Assembly: GCA_026724425.1 (NCBI GenBank)
Contig: JAIUCV010000574.1
Location: forward strand, 186,001-250,000
Direction of reading: 5' to 3'
DNA: 64,000 nucleotides
Source: Erythrophleum ivorense
Taxonomy: Eukaryota; Streptophyta; Magnoliopsida; Fabales; Fabaceae
This document shows, in pieces, positions 11,152 to 24,600 of the stretch. Every line of letters starts with the position of its first letter. Within the stretch, counting starts at the first letter, position 1. The notes under the pieces were generated by a model. It saw only the letters and a list, made by a program, of their open reading frames with translations. It had not been told where the DNA came from and ran no database searches. The translations under genes were made by a program, and so were the position numbers.

Positions 11152-12089
11152 TATGAAATATTAATTACTTCAATTCACTTATATAAAAAACCCTATTACT
11201 AGATGTACGTCGCTTTAATTTATTTTTTTAAAAAACTAAACTGAAATGTATTTTTAATCCTTTTAATTTTATAAAAATTTTAATTATGTTCGGTTAGTTT
11301 ATAAACAAATAATGCTACCTTTCTATTTTCTAAAACAATCAATTTTGTCTCTCTATCGTACCTGTATTCAAATTTAATATTAAACGTAATGATCTGTTAG
11401 TTTAAATGTTAAATTTAAGTAAGTGTTAATAATGTCAAATAAATAAATAGTATTCAAGTGAACAAACAATTTTATTATTAAATTTTGTATAAATGATATA
11501 GTAGAGGGATATAATTAGATATTTAAAAAAATTAAAAGGTCATATTCTCTGCATATAAATTAAAAAAATAAATCAAAATTTTTATAAATTTAAGTTTTTT
11601 ATAAAAGTATGTGATTATAAACTAGAGCCTAATTCTTCAACCAGTTGGAATTAGGCTACGAGAATTATTTGAATTTTGCTTATATGATCTTTTGTTGACA
11701 ATTATAATACATCATCACCTATATAAACTACAAATAGCTAGGAGTCAAATTTGGGTTCACTTAGCACACATTTTTTTTTAATTCAAAATGTTTAATTTTC
11801 GGGGAAACGTGTTAAAATAATTGAACACACCGCCAATGTACGTAACGTGCATCACAGAAAGTTGTTTCCCCTTCTGCAATAATGATTGTCGAGGTAAGAA
11901 GAAAATAATAATCTTTTCCCACAAAGGAGAATGAGACTTAATATTTTATGTGAGATCTGATCGTGCCGAGCCGCAAGCCTGATTTTTCTTAACACTTTTT
12001 TTTTGAAAAAAAATTAAAAGTTCAAAATTAAATTAGTTAATTATTATATGAAATAAAATTCAAACTCGGCACCTTATATCGCTTATCTC
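11152..12089. other. AT-rich intergenic DNA
   Basis: No gene, RNA or recognisable element was found. Confidence 0.5.
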
Positions 12090-12820
12090 ATGTATCCACA
12101 ATATTTTTAAAATTGAACCGGTCATTAAACCCATAAAAATACTAGTTCATGATTTATTAGTCAAACCGTTGTCGAATCGGTAATAATTAAATATAAATTT
12201 TTAAATTTTATATGTTAAAATTTTAATATAACAAATAAATATTAGTAAATTTTAAATATTTGATTATTAACTTAGTATTTCTTAAAATGTTTAAAAAATT
12301 ATTTTTTTAATAAAAAACAAAAATTACTTATAATTAAAAGTCAAAAGTATTTAATATTAAATTTTTAGATTTCTTAAATTGTATTAAAATTTCATTTATC
12401 ATTAAAAAATGGTAATTTTAATCAAATATTTTTATATTTAAGAAAAAGGTTACCATGAGATAGAACATAATAAAAAGGAAATATTGAAAATAATTAAATA
12501 ATGCTTTTTATTTATTTTATATTATCTTTTTTCAAATTTTTTTAATATTTCAATCTCTTCTTTCTTTTAATATTTTTTTATTTTTGATTTATCAAATTTA
12601 TTCAAGATAAACTATCCTACTATATAAGAATAATTCAAAAAAAAAAAATTGGGCTGATCGTTTCAAATCGATTTTTAGATAGTTCGCTTTTGACCGATTT
12701 AATTGATTTTCGACCGGTTCTTTAATAGACCAATTTTTTGAACAAACCAGATCGGAACCAGGAACCGATTCCTTGTCCAACTGACTAGTTCAGTCTAATT
12801 TTTTAAACCATATGTATCCA
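12090..12820 (+). mobile_element. Non-autonomous Mutator-like element, copy R1
   Basis: The element is 12099-12811 (713 bp), flanked by the exact 9-bp duplication ATGTATCCA at 12090-12098 and 12812-12820. The left end reads CAATATTTTTAAAATTG and the right end, inverted, ATGGTTTAAAAAATTAG. Short arms rich in GAACCGGT-like words enclose an AT-rich core. No transposase frame is present. The 9-bp duplication fits Mutator-type transposition, but the terminal repeats are short for classic MULEs. Related copies lie at about 49935-50635 and, inverted, at 52115-52862. Confidence 0.72.
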
Positions 12821-14194
12821 TGGTAGGAACAAAATTAAATAAATAAAAAATAAAAAACTTCACTTGTTTCTCTTTGATCTATCTTATCTTACATACATAT
12901 ATTTTTAACATACTTATTTGATCTGAATTTACTTTTAATTGTAATATTTCTCGTGATCGATAAAAAATCGCAACTAACTTATAATTTATTAATTTTATTG
13001 TAATAAGTTTTATCAGATGTTAAAATTTGGTTGAGTTGAACAAATTTGCACTGCATATGTCTCTCATTCTATTAGACAATGCAAAAGTTTTTTTTTTTCA
13101 ATTCTCGCCATCTGATATGTCCATCGGACTTGTTAGTTGGTCTAAGATTATGAATAGAATAGAAATAAAAATTGGTCAACTAGTGAAGTGAAAAAAAATT
13201 GATATTATAAAAAAAAAGATATGTGCCATGTAGACTTGATTATTGGTTAAACTCATAAAAAAATTTATAAAAAATATTGGGCCCAGGTCCAGTTGACTCA
13301 ACCTTTTTTATAATAAAAAGATTAATTTTTTAATTTTAAATATTAAATATCTTTATTTTATTACTTGCTAAGTTCATTTTTTTTTATTTTTTTAAATATT
13401 AAATAGCTCAAAAAGGATATTGCAAGAAACTTAAACTATTTAAAATATATATGAAACAATAAAACCTCTCAAAATGATATATTTTTTAATAATATTATTA
13501 ATTTTTTTAAATTATAATTTATTCCTAATAATATATTATGCAGTGAATAAGGGTAAAAAAATATAACAACCATATGTGTTATATAATTTTTTTTATATAT
13601 GTAATTATAAATAATTTTTAAATAATATTATTTATTAATAATACATAAAAATAATTATAATATTGGCTGAATTTGGGCTCAAGTGGGGTTTTAAAAAAAC
13701 TTAAATATGACCTAATTTATATTTATATATTTCTTAAAACAGATCCATTTTTTATCGAGTTTAATTCTTTTAGGTCAGATTTATCAAGCCAAACGAGCTT
13801 TGCGGTCTATGATGAGGTCTAGTGCCATGCATATTCAACTTAATGAAATTTATTGTTTGATTCAAATAGCAAGAGAGTCATTGCAACGGAAGTAACATGT
13901 GGATTGATAAAGTGTAATTTTTCATAAATTAGAAAAGATAATGTAATAGAAAGTAAAAATCAAGAGCGTAATTATTTTTTAACAAATTAAATTAAAATTA
14001 TATTATCTACTAATACCAAATAAAAATTTTATTATCTACAACTAAAATGTATATTATTTTTTGAGATCTACATGAAGCTTTTAATAGGCTCTGACGTTTC
14101 AAAAGGGAACCATGCATGGCCAATCTTCCTTCTTTTCTCTGAGTCTCTGTGATCTCTCTCAAGCCCTCAGTTTGGGGCAGACAGACAGGAAGCT
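12821..14194. other. AT-rich intergenic DNA
   Basis: No gene found. Long A/T tracts and short AT words dominate. The sequence becomes less AT-rich after about 14060. Confidence 0.5.
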
Positions 14195-14311
14195 ATGCAG
14201 AAACTGGGACTACTATCCCATCAAACAACTTTAGCAGCTGAAGTAGACCTTCCTGAGAAGTATGTATTACCATGCTTGTGCTTCATTAGTGCAGTAGGTA
14301 TCTACTTTTGA
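14195..14311 (+). CDS. Possible small open reading frame, 38 residues
   Basis: ATG at 14195 opens a 38-codon frame beginning MQKLGLLSHQTTLAAEVDLP and ending with TGA at 14309-14311. It has balanced composition and lies in a GC-richer pocket (about 14060-14340), unlike the surrounding AT-rich DNA. The second half (VLPCLCFISAVGIYF) is hydrophobic. I do not recognise the peptide. It could be a short peptide, an exon fragment of an unannotated transcript, or chance. Confidence 0.2.
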   Translation: MQKLGLLSHQTTLAAEVDLPEKYVLPCLCFISAVGIYF

Positions 14312-17300
14312 ACCCTTTTGGCGTTTTGGCCATAACTCTCTCACTCCTGCAAAAACATTTATTATACTGAAGTAATATATAGAAAAACTGAATGTTGTTA
14401 TTATTATTGTCATTAAAATAAATTTCACAAATTTTTTGCCAGTTATGTTGGGATCATATAAAATTTTTTTTTATGTTTAAAAATATATATTTGTCTAATT
14501 TTAAATTTTTAATTAAAATATCCTCCATTAATCTAAGTATACATTGGGTTATTTTTTTTAAATTAGATTTTATTATTATCATATCTTGAGTTGTTGGATT
14601 TGAAAGAAAGTATTTTAGTTAATATATATATATATATATTTAGGTTAATAAAAAATATTTTAATTAAAAAAATTTAAAACTAGATTAAAGTATAGTGTCA
14701 TTTTTTGTTTAAGAGGAGAGAAGTGTATGTTTTAAAAATAGGAGAGAAATTAGTGTAACTTTGACAAAATTTAAAAAATTTTATTTTATATACTATTATT
14801 ATTAACAAATAAATAATTTTTACTTTAAATTTAAAATTCAATTTAAATACAATTTAAAACTAAACTATATGAATTTGATAAAAAATTACATCATAATATA
14901 TAGATAACAATATTAGGAATGGAATTAATTGATTAATTCTAACAAAACGCTGAAAAAAAAAGAAAAAAAACCCCACTCCTTCATGGAAAAACTGCAAAAC
15001 GTGCGAACCTATTGTACCTTGTGAGCAATTATGAAGCTAACAAGTTCTTGCAGATACCCATTCCTTCATCTCTGCCAATCTATTATGGCATTAATGATAC
15101 CTCTTTGATTTGCAGTTCTAGTTCTGGCCACTGTACCAGGCAGGGTTTGATCCCCTGTTGTTCTTCCCATGTTTATATTTTCACTATCAGTTTTTCTTTT
15201 TCTCTTTTCCTTTCTAATCATCTTTTCATTTTTCTGTTCCTTGCCATTTTGTCTGCACCAGAAATGAGAGGAAGATCATAATTAAGTACTATTTGCAGGA
15301 CCACACCTAGATCTGCTTGTCTAGCTAGCTCTAAGTTTGAAGTGTGTTTCTAGCTCTGTGTCAAGTCATTGTTCACTATATCTGATGGGAGTTGTTAAAG
15401 GTTTCTTATTGGTGGGATAACCATGATTACAGTGTGTAGGTTTCTTACCGGTGGGATAAACACAAATTGCAAATGATTGGATCAGGGAAAAATTGAAGGC
15501 TTGAAATTTTGGGAAATGTTAAAGTAGATTTGGTTATTAAATTAATTTTTAATAATGATATAACTATAACAGAGATGATGTCTACTAAAAAATGTACATA
15601 ATTTATTAGGATAATTAATTTATTTATTTTAAAAATATCTTCAAGTAAACGATAATTTGTTTCTTGTTGGGTTTCACATATACACAAGTGGTAACGGCTC
15701 CAGCAAGACCTTTTTTTAAAGATAAAGTCAAAAAATGAAATTAAAAGACTATATAGAATATTAAAGAGATCAATTTTTTTTAAAGAATAAGTTTTTTATA
15801 ATTGAATGTATTTTTAGATTTGCACATTAATAATTTATTGGTTAAATTATAAACAAGAATCTCAACAATGTCTTAGAAGTAGAAATTTTTTTGGTCTTAA
15901 AGACTTAGAAAATTTTAACCTACTGAGAAATTGAGTTTTCCATGAATTATCCAATTCTATATATTGTATAAAAGCGTTAACATGAACGCACATCAACAGA
16001 AAAAAGTGATTGAAAATTTTCAGTCGGCAATTAACTCCTGTTTTAACTAAACAAAAGATTGCTCCATTGTGCATATTTTGAGGTGGTAGAAAAATTAATA
16101 ACAAAATAATAAGAAGTTAATGCAAGATAAGTATGGTAGCTGTAATCTTAATGATGAACGAGTCTGGAGCTTGGAACCATATTCAATCCGCTAGTTACAG
16201 CACCAACTTGAGGTTAATGATAATAATGGTGGTAGATTAAGGGTCAATTTGATTAATTTGCGCACAAACGGTGAGAAAATCAGCCTAACATGCATTTTTA
16301 AGGCACAGGTGACACAATGTTGGCCCAAAAAATAAATAGGCACGGGTGAGAGCATCAAATTGTTCATAAATATGATGATCTAATTCTCGTGAGTTTTGAA
16401 TTTTTAATGTCTTGGATAAGTTTTTTACCCTCCTTTAAAAAGATAGTTTAATTACTTATAAGATTTTTTATTATAAAACTATACATACATTTTTTTAAAA
16501 TAAAAAAATGACCAAAATACTTTCAAAGATATCGTTGACTGTCATTAAAATTATAACTTACTAGAACATGTATTTTTTTTTTGGTTTTCAATAATTAATT
16601 ATTTATTTCATGAAATTGAATCCAAAATTTGCTAAATTTATAGAAATACCTATTTTATATTAGTCAAATACATATTTAATATTTATTATACTATATAAAT
16701 AATAGATATTAGGGGATTTTTGTTAAAATAAGTATGATTGTAGCTTATCTTCTGGTTTGAACAATGAGATTTGTGTGTATTTTTATTATAAAAAAGAAAA
16801 AATGTATAATTAAATCATCTCTCAAGAGAAGAAAGAGTATTTTACCTTAATAATATCCAAAAAGATCACATTTACGCATTTCCAGTCTGAAAACAGATGC
16901 AAAAACTAAATTCATACCATTTATAAGATCTTTACAAGCTGCCTTTAACGGTTTGACCAAATAATTCTTAAGAGTTATATACCGTGTAAATGACATAAAG
17001 AATTAATATAAATTCATGATAGTGGGCATGTCAATGGATCTTATTACTTAAATAATACTATTTTGATGAATTTTTATTGATTTATTGAATAGCCAACTGA
17101 TACATTTATATATCTAAAAATTTCTCTTGAAAAAAATACATAATTTAGCCCTCGATGATAATTGTCAAAAACTATAAAGGCAAACTTCTATTATTTGATA
17201 TGATATTGTAAAAGAAGAGAAAATATAAAAAATAAGTAAATAAAAGTAAGTGAGATAAAAAATTACTTTTATACATTTATTTTTTAAAAAGTAATTTGAT

Positions 17301-18040
17301 GATTAAAATAATAATTTAATACATAAAATAATAATTATAAAGATATAATAAATATTATACTAAAAAGATTACGTTCGAACCGCGTGTTACCAAACTAAGT
17401 ATAAGAGTCCATATGATCTATGTATCCCTAACCTGAATCTTTACTAACTAGTAACAATAAAGCAAAGTAGATTTATTTACCACAAAAAAAAAAAAAAAAA
17501 GCAGAGTAGATCTAAATCTAACCATTCGAGATTAACTCAAACGTAACAAATTGTAAAAGAACATTAAAATGCTTTCTGCAAGTATCCTTCCCTCTTTTGT
17601 ATTGAATTAAAAAAAATTGTTGTTCTCTCTCTAAAACACAATAAATATAAGAATATTTAAATTATTTTCCAGTACACAAGAATTGTAAAGTTCTTTAGTT
17701 TAATATAGATGTTTGTCCTTGATAAAATATGTAGTTTGCTTTCTAAAAACTGTTGAGGTTGCACATGATATCAATAAATGAATTGGTATTAATCTAATGC
17801 AAAACGGAAGATGGGTATGTGTGTCGTATGTAGCTAAAGTTGCGCCAACAACAGTCACTAAATGCTAACGTGCACGCAGTAAATACACAACATGTTAAGA
17901 CTGAATGCCTTTAATTTTGATGCACATGATACCGCAATATATCTTGGGTTATTGCAATTTTGGGAGAGCTAAACATGCTTATAAATATATCCTTTGGCAC
18001 AGAAAATTTGGAGTTAGAGACAGAAATTTATGCCCACCCA
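14312..18040. other. Intergenic DNA without a recognised gene
   Basis: A (TA)n run lies at 14622-14639. The part at 15000-15450 is less AT-rich, with a pyrimidine-rich stretch (15170-15240) and a short direct repeat, GTTTCTTA...GGTGGGATAA at 15401-15420 and 15440-15459 (spacing 39 bp). The rest is AT-rich. No domain-bearing frame was found on either strand. Confidence 0.5.
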
Positions 18041-18182
18041 TTGGTGAACTAACTACTATTCAATCAATGGAACAACCTATGCAGGAGGATTTTATTGTTC
18101 AATTTTTAACATTGATGAACTAACTACTATTCAATGGCTGGAAAAAACTATGAAAGAGGTCTTTATTGTTCAATTCTTAAAA
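18041..18182 (+). repeat. Tandem duplication of a 71-bp unit
   Basis: Units 18041-18111 and 18112-18182 share GATGAACTAACTACTATTCAA-type and TTTATTGTTCAATT words at the same offsets and have equal length. They have diverged at a noticeable share of positions. Confidence 0.85.
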
Positions 18183-18444
18183 TTAAGAGTTAATTAATAT
18201 TTCAGTTCTTGAAAACATTTTTTTTTAATTTGGTCTTCTTAAATTGTTTTATTTCATTTTTCTAAGAGTATATTTCATATTCAATATTGTTCTTAGATTA
18301 AATTTGTTAATAGATAATTAATAGATATTGGTGATGTGACCTAATATATAAAGTTAATGTAGTTGTTAGATATTTACTTAATCCTAAAATGAGTAAATTA
18401 GGGGTAAGTGAATATTTAGAGGCCACATTAATTTTATATGTCAC

Positions 18445-18673
18445 CACTATAAAAAGTTTTGAAAAATAGCGAGGGATAGCTTCTTTGCTAACCCCTCACT
18501 AACATTTAGTGAGGGAACAAATGGAATAGTTAGAAAAACTTATTTTGCTCTTTCTACATTGTTAAACAATAACAAAAATTTTTATTTGCAATTCCTTGTT
18601 AAATTCTCACACTCACAAAACAGTTAGAGACTTTCCTTTGCGAAAATCCTTGCTAAAATCTTTTTCAATAGTG
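18445..18673. mobile_element. Small non-autonomous CACTA-like element
   Basis: The left end reads CACTATAAAAAGTTTTG, and the inverted right end reads CACTATTGAAAAAGATTTT. These are terminal inverted repeats with the CACTA start. Subterminal words of the GCGAGGG / CCTTGCTAAAATC kind repeat in both orientations, as is usual in this superfamily. The 3-bp flanks are CAC and GAC, so an exact duplication is not preserved. At 229 bp it encodes nothing and would depend on a transposase from elsewhere. Confidence 0.6.
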
Positions 18674-18703
18674 GACTTTTCACTTGTTAATTGTCAAGGG
18701 TTT

Positions 18704-21338
18704 TGTCACGACCCAAAATTCTTGACAATGACTTTTGCATAGATTCATTAAGTCAATTTAGACTAACTTAGTTTAGCAAGGCTAAAGAACTTATTCGACC
18801 ATAATAAAGATAAAGAAAACTCAAAAAATATATCACACTTTCAAAATGTATGACTTATTCTGCCAAATAAAAGCTTAGAGGTTATCAAAAATCTGACAGA
18901 ACCTTCCATAAAAAATAGGCATTTCCCAATCCTTACAATCAGCTACAACTTAGTATTCAACACTTTCTCAAAATAAAACAAAAAGAAAGATAAGCAACAC
19001 AAAATGACCACAACCATTACAAAGCCTACACGACACTTCAATTCTCACTTTACACAATCCAACCTAACACTTAATAGCCATAGTGTCATGAAGTCCTATA
19101 TTACCAAACATCTAGTAAAGAGCCTATCCAATGTGTTTGGGAAGTGTGTTAGTTTCAAAGCACTTCACTTGACTATTTATTGATTTGAAAAATAAAAATG
19201 TAATGTTGAAGGATAAATTCATTAATTTAGTGAGTGCATAAATAACAAAATGTGTAGAGTAGTAAACAAGGCACACACTTGAGTTTTTTTTTTTTGCAAA
19301 TGATTCAAAATAAGAAAATAAGAAAATAACATATATATAAGCTCATAAATATTCTAAAATTTGAACAAATTCACTTAGGTAAGAAGCTGCTCCAGAAAAT
19401 ATGATTTTGTTAGATAAAGAAAAAAAAACAATAGAATAGGCATCATGTGAGATAATCATATCACATTACAATTTATAATGCCATTACACTCTACTTTTGT
19501 CACATCTTAGTGTTATGCACTTTATTTCATATTTTAATGTCACCACACTTTTTACAAATTTATCTTTTAGTGTTACCACACTTTATTTTACAAAATTATT
19601 GCATTACTATGCTGTTTATCACATTTCATAGCACCACAGTGCTTTTAAACATATTCCATGGTGCCATTGCACTTTTTGTCACATTTCAATTCAACTAGGT
19701 GCACCTAAGCCAATACTCTTACAAATGGCTATAGGGTTCAAACTATATTCCCATCCATTAGTTTTTAAATAATATAAATATCATATCATATCATAAAGAA
19801 GAAAAATAAAATAATTCAAAGATATAATTTTTAGGTAATTATCAATTAATTACAAAGAAATTAATTTAAAGAAAATTATATAAAAAAATTAAAGTAAGAA
19901 TAGTAATTTACAGAATAAATAAAAAAGAAAATTTTAAATGAAGTCTTAAGTAAAAGAAATAGAAATAGTGAAAAGAGATAACATATTTAAGGGTTTTACT
20001 GTCATCTACACTTTGCACATATGGAAATATCTCTATTATCACATTAGACATATATAAATTTTACTATTATTTACAACATACTTTGTAATTGAAGATTTTT
20101 AAAAGTTTAAGATTTGTTTTCTCATAGCACATCAAAATAAGAATTTTTGAAAATGAGATTTGAGGTACAAAAACATATAATCAATGTGTAAACTAAAAAT
20201 GTCACATTGTTAATTATATATTCATTGATAAGGACAAATAGTGAAGATCCTTCTCACTGACTTAAGGCACAATGTCAGTTGAAAGGGTATTTTCAGCATT
20301 TCCTAAAACTACGTTAAGCACAGAATTAACAATTAACTTTCCAAATAACATTCTATAGTATCAATATGGCTAAACACAACCTTTAATAGGCTAAACCCCA
20401 ATTTTAATATAAGTTTCTTATTATCACCACTAACCTTAGATTTAAGTTTGTCAAATTAAACTTTCTAAATTCAAATTGAACTTAAAGATTATCTTATGAA
20501 GCAAATAATTGAAGGTTATATGGTGGATTTCACCCTTGAAGGTTTGCCAATGAAAAATCCCAAACTTTGACCCTCGCTGATGGCCAATTTTGAGGGAAGA
20601 AGGACCTAGAAATTTTATACTTTTAAGGGAACCAAAAGCAACAAAAATAGGATAGAAATAAAGGAAGTCCACCAAATTGAAAAGAAGGAACAAAAAAAAG
20701 AGAAACAACTCATATGAGAGAAAAGTGAAAATCACCACTTATAGCTCTTTCTTCATGGCTGCCCATAGTGGTTCATGATGAGAAGATGATAGCAACATGC
20801 CTGGCTATTAGAGCAGATGATAGCGGTGATGTCATGCAGTGGGAAGTGGTTGGTGAACGATGGACATGATTACACGATGGGGATGTTGCTCCTTAAAGAT
20901 GACATGTTAATTTATGAATAAGGGAGGATGTTACAATTACAATTGCTTATAGGAGAGGAGAGAGAATGAGGAAAGTAGAAAGGAAAAGAAAAAGGGAAAA
21001 GGAAGAAAAAGAAAAGAAGGAACTACAGTTTATATGATGCAAGATAAATTATTTTTGGGCCCAAGTAATGAAATAAAAGTCTCATAAATATTTAAATCTA
21101 ATAAAAGTAATTTATTCGAAGGCTTTAAGATATAAAGGAATTTCATTGGGTATAAGGCATATATCTAAGTGGCTCCATAAGATAATTTCTAAGTTCTAAA
21201 TATTGATTAAAATTAATTAATTATTATTATTTACCTCAAGATAATTTATTTTTGTATTAATAAATCATTTCTAATTTTTCTACTTGATTTCTAAAATTTC
21301 AAGGACCTATTTATTAAAAAGAAAATATGATTATTACA
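18704..21338 (-). repeat. 3' LTR of a Tekay-like Ty3/gypsy chromovirus
   Basis: On the minus strand the LTR starts TGTAATAATC at 21338, directly after a polypurine-like stretch following the chromodomain frame, and ends GGGTCGTGACA at 18704 (2,635 bp). A TATAAG candidate lies at 20945-20950, followed by a pyrimidine-rich leader-like region, in the order expected for U3-R-U5. The partner 5' LTR is not in place, since the element is broken in its integrase region, so no target duplication can be checked. The candidate left flank is GGTTT. Confidence 0.72.
19505..19695 (-). repeat. Degenerate ~30-bp tandem repeats inside the Tekay-like LTR
   Basis: About six imperfect units carry a shared pattern of the type TGTCACCACACTTTTTACA. 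They sit in the U5-like half of the LTR. Related but different minisatellite arrays occur in the other long LTRs of this window. Confidence 0.6.
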
Positions 21339-21612
21339 TTCTCTAACCCTTAAGAAATTTAGTTCACAAATTTCAAGTGAGTAACTCACCACAATAGTAA
21401 AAAAGATGGTGGTAATTCTCATACATAGCTTTCTTGGCTTTCCAAGTTGCTTATTTTTTTTCTAGAATAATTCTGCCATATCACTTTAGTTGAAGCTATA
21501 TCATTGTTCCTTAACCTTTTGATTTGCCTATCTATTATGGCTACAGGCTATTCTTCATAACTAAGTTATTCATCCAATTGAATTAGGTGTGATTATAGCA
21601 CATGAGAAGTAT
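21339..21612 (-). pseudogene. Tekay-like gypsy pol: chromodomain end and polypurine tract
   Basis: The minus strand reads DTSHV, IQLDE, LSYEE, PVAIIDRQIKRLRNNDIAST, KVIWQNYSR, TWKAKKAMYENYHHLF with a few stops and shifts. This is the linker and chromodomain at the C-terminus of plant chromovirus integrases, which target insertion to heterochromatin (family knowledge). CTTAAGGGTTAGAGAA follows as the probable polypurine tract (21339-21354). The part continues the frame of 25327-25985, from which a solo LTR splits it. Confidence 0.85.
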
Positions 21613-24600
21613 TGTAACATTCAGTTTCTCCGTAAGCGTGAGAAACGTAATACCCGGTTTCTTCGTAAACATACAAAACGCACCGGATATAAAAGGAAGT
21701 CCCTCAAATAGAATAATTTGAGGTCTAACAAAATTAGAGCAATAATTTAGACCTCAAATAAGGAGAATATAAGGCTAGAGGTGTCCTGAAAATGGAACTA
21801 GAATAATTAGACAAAATTCAACGAAGATGTGGTGGCATTGTCATAATTTTGGGTATTTTTTGAAAAACTCATAGAAGATATTTTTAAATGGGAAAAATGA
21901 GTTTCTTAGGATTCTCAGAAGCCCTAAAAACTATAGGAAACCCCTAGAATAGTTGAAACTTCTTTGATTGACGTTTTATAATGTCGGTTGACCTAAATTT
22001 TGACCAATTTGTTCGGGAAGGTTTTAGCTCTAAATTGAGTGATTCCAAAGATATTTTATAAGATTGAGAATCTAAAATTTATGATAAAAAAGACAGTTCT
22101 AAAAAAGGAGCTAAAACAGACCTAAAATGAAAATGCCAAAAAGACAGAACAAATATAGAATTTTCTTGAAACAATTTTATTTCCTTCCTACTTAAGTGAT
22201 GCGTCCCACTCTTCTCCCTACTCAACTAACCTTCCATCTACCCAAAATAGAGAGTGAAACCAAGGGAGAGAGGCGCACAAGAGAAGGGAAAAAGGGAGAA
22301 GAAAACCCAAAAAGGTATAAAAATGATGGAATTTCTTGGTCTTCCCTTTAGTAAACTTAATCTCCTCCTGCTCCTCCTTCTTCCCATAGTTTTATTGAAA
22401 TATTTGATTCTGTTTTGAACCTAAATCGGAGGGGAGGAGTTTGAATTCCAAGAGGAGGACCAAGGCAAGGGAGAAAGCTCTTGAGAAAAGCTTGAATTCA
22501 AGGTAAATCCATTAGTTTTCATGCTTCTTTTTCCTTGCTCTGTTTATTTATGGTTTGGACACTATATGGACAACCAAGAGGAAGTTATTTTTGAACCAAA
22601 CCTAGGATAAATCTTAGGAATTACAGTGTGGGAAACAAGAATATGCAAAGAGAACAAAAAAAGAATCATGAAATTGCAAGATAGAAACACTAGAGATTTA
22701 TGAACATAACCTAAAACTTGTATTGATCTAAGAATTTCTTAACCTATGTAAATTTTTTTTTGAGTTCCTAAGACCCCTAAGGAATCTTCAAAGTGTTTCC
22801 TTCTTTAAGGAAAAATTGAAAACTCTATGGGTGCAAATGAAAAGCATAGGTTCTGCCAAGGAGAGTTCATAGACCTAGAGAGTATTTTAATTTCTTCCAA
22901 GCTTAGTTTTGCATAATATATTATGGGAGAGTATGAGAGGAAGCTTTGGAAAAAAATTAGAAAATCTAGAAAGTGTGATGGAGATATAGGTTCCATATTG
23001 TAGCATAATGAAGTAACACATAGCTAGACTCCTTAAAATGAATATGTGATGGCTCTAAGGAGTTTAAATGGAGTCAATAGTCATAAGTTAAGGGAGAGAA
23101 TGGAGCCAAGATCATGAATTCTCAAGATTGCTTCATTAGGTGCTTTATGGAACCATAATTGAACCATATGAGTGCCAAAGTTTTTCTAGAGTCTGTGTGG
23201 CATTAGAGATTGTTCCAAGAGTGCAATTAGATCCCATTTGATATGTTTAGGCCAAAGGAATCAAGTTCCACCTCCTTATGAGTATTTAGCGAAGGGAGAG
23301 GAAGGAATTCCTAAGGATAAAGTGTGCTCTTGTATACAAGGTAGCTCTTTCTTCTTTCTCTCATGTATGGTTGGGTGCTTTCTTGTCTTTGAATGTGTGT
23401 GTGTGTATGTTTAAGCTATAAAAAATGTTTCTAGTATATATGTACATCCCATGCTACCATGATGCTTTGTTTATGTTCTTGAAAGATACTTTATGAATAT
23501 GTTTTGGCTTGTATGAGCTTGGTGATGCCAAAAGTCGGTGATGCCAAAAGTCTCATAGCTAGAGTGAGGATGAGCCAAAAGTTCCTATGAATGGGAAGCC
23601 AAAAGTCTTTAGAAGAGTGAGACTTAGTCAAAAGTTCCTTGAGAAAATAGGTGAGACAAGTCCAAAAGTCCCAAAGAGAATGGGTGAGGCTAAACCATTA
23701 TTTTGGCTAGCCTATGTATATTATATGTGACCTTTTAAATGAAGGAAATGTTCTATGTATATTTATGAAGTTCAAGATAGCCATGCATATATTTTTAGAC
23801 TTAAAATTGCATCCATTATATGTGTTTGAAAGGGAGAAGGGCTATTGGAATTTTTAGAATCTCATTCTTCCCTCCCCATTGCTTAACATGTCTAGGTGAA
23901 CCAAGTGAACTAAGAAATGGGAGCCACCACACTTAAGAGTAAGAAGATTGACAAGGGAGTTTGTTATTTGTTCATTTTGTAATCATAACATGGTCAAATG
24001 ATATACTCCTATGATGTATATGATGTATAAGCCTTTAAATACTTGTAAAAGTATAGATATATGATGTATATATGAGAATTAGATCCATATGAATGATAGT
24101 GTATGTTTTTAACATGGAAATGCAAGATGATACATGTCTGTTCCTTGTGTATATCATCAAGTGGGAGAGTGAATTTGTGAGGTCTAGGTTTTTAGGCCTT
24201 TGAGACATGTTTAGTAAGCTATTTTCATGCTTTTCCATGTACTCAAGTGGCCCTAGAAAAGTTAGAAGCTAAATCAAACCATTTTAGACCCTTAAGGTGG
24301 CAAAAAAGTGCCATTTGTAACCCTATATCACAAACTAACCAAATAGACAAATTTTTATAAGAAGTTTCGCATGCATATAGGTCTCATCTAGAGCTTTTTG
24401 GAAAGTGAAAAATCAGATTATTTGGAGTTCTAGAGAATAAATTAGGAATTTCCAAAGTTGGCAAAAAAGTTGCTGAAATGGTCTAGATACTGTTCATATG
24501 GTCTATTTTTTTCTACCGTATCATCTTAAGGCCAAATGGTGTCTAATGGCAAGAAAATTTATATTCATAAAATGAACATGATAAAATTTTTTCGGCCACC

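Noticed and set aside
14160..14260. Possible microRNA foldback around AGGAAG...CTTCCT
   Set aside because: The arms pair poorly and the segment matches no mature microRNA I recognise.
15040..15080. CCCATTCC word resembling a miR482-type mature sequence
   Set aside because: The match is short and I found no matching star strand able to form a hairpin nearby.
15012..15281. 89-residue plus-strand open frame with hydrophobic second half
   Set aside because: The second half is a translated pyrimidine tract (Phe/Ser/Leu-rich). No domain or codon signature supports a gene.
20451..20738. 95-residue hydrophobic minus-strand frame
   Set aside because: It lies in the leader-like pyrimidine-rich part of the Tekay-like LTR. 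Phe/Leu-rich by composition, no domain.
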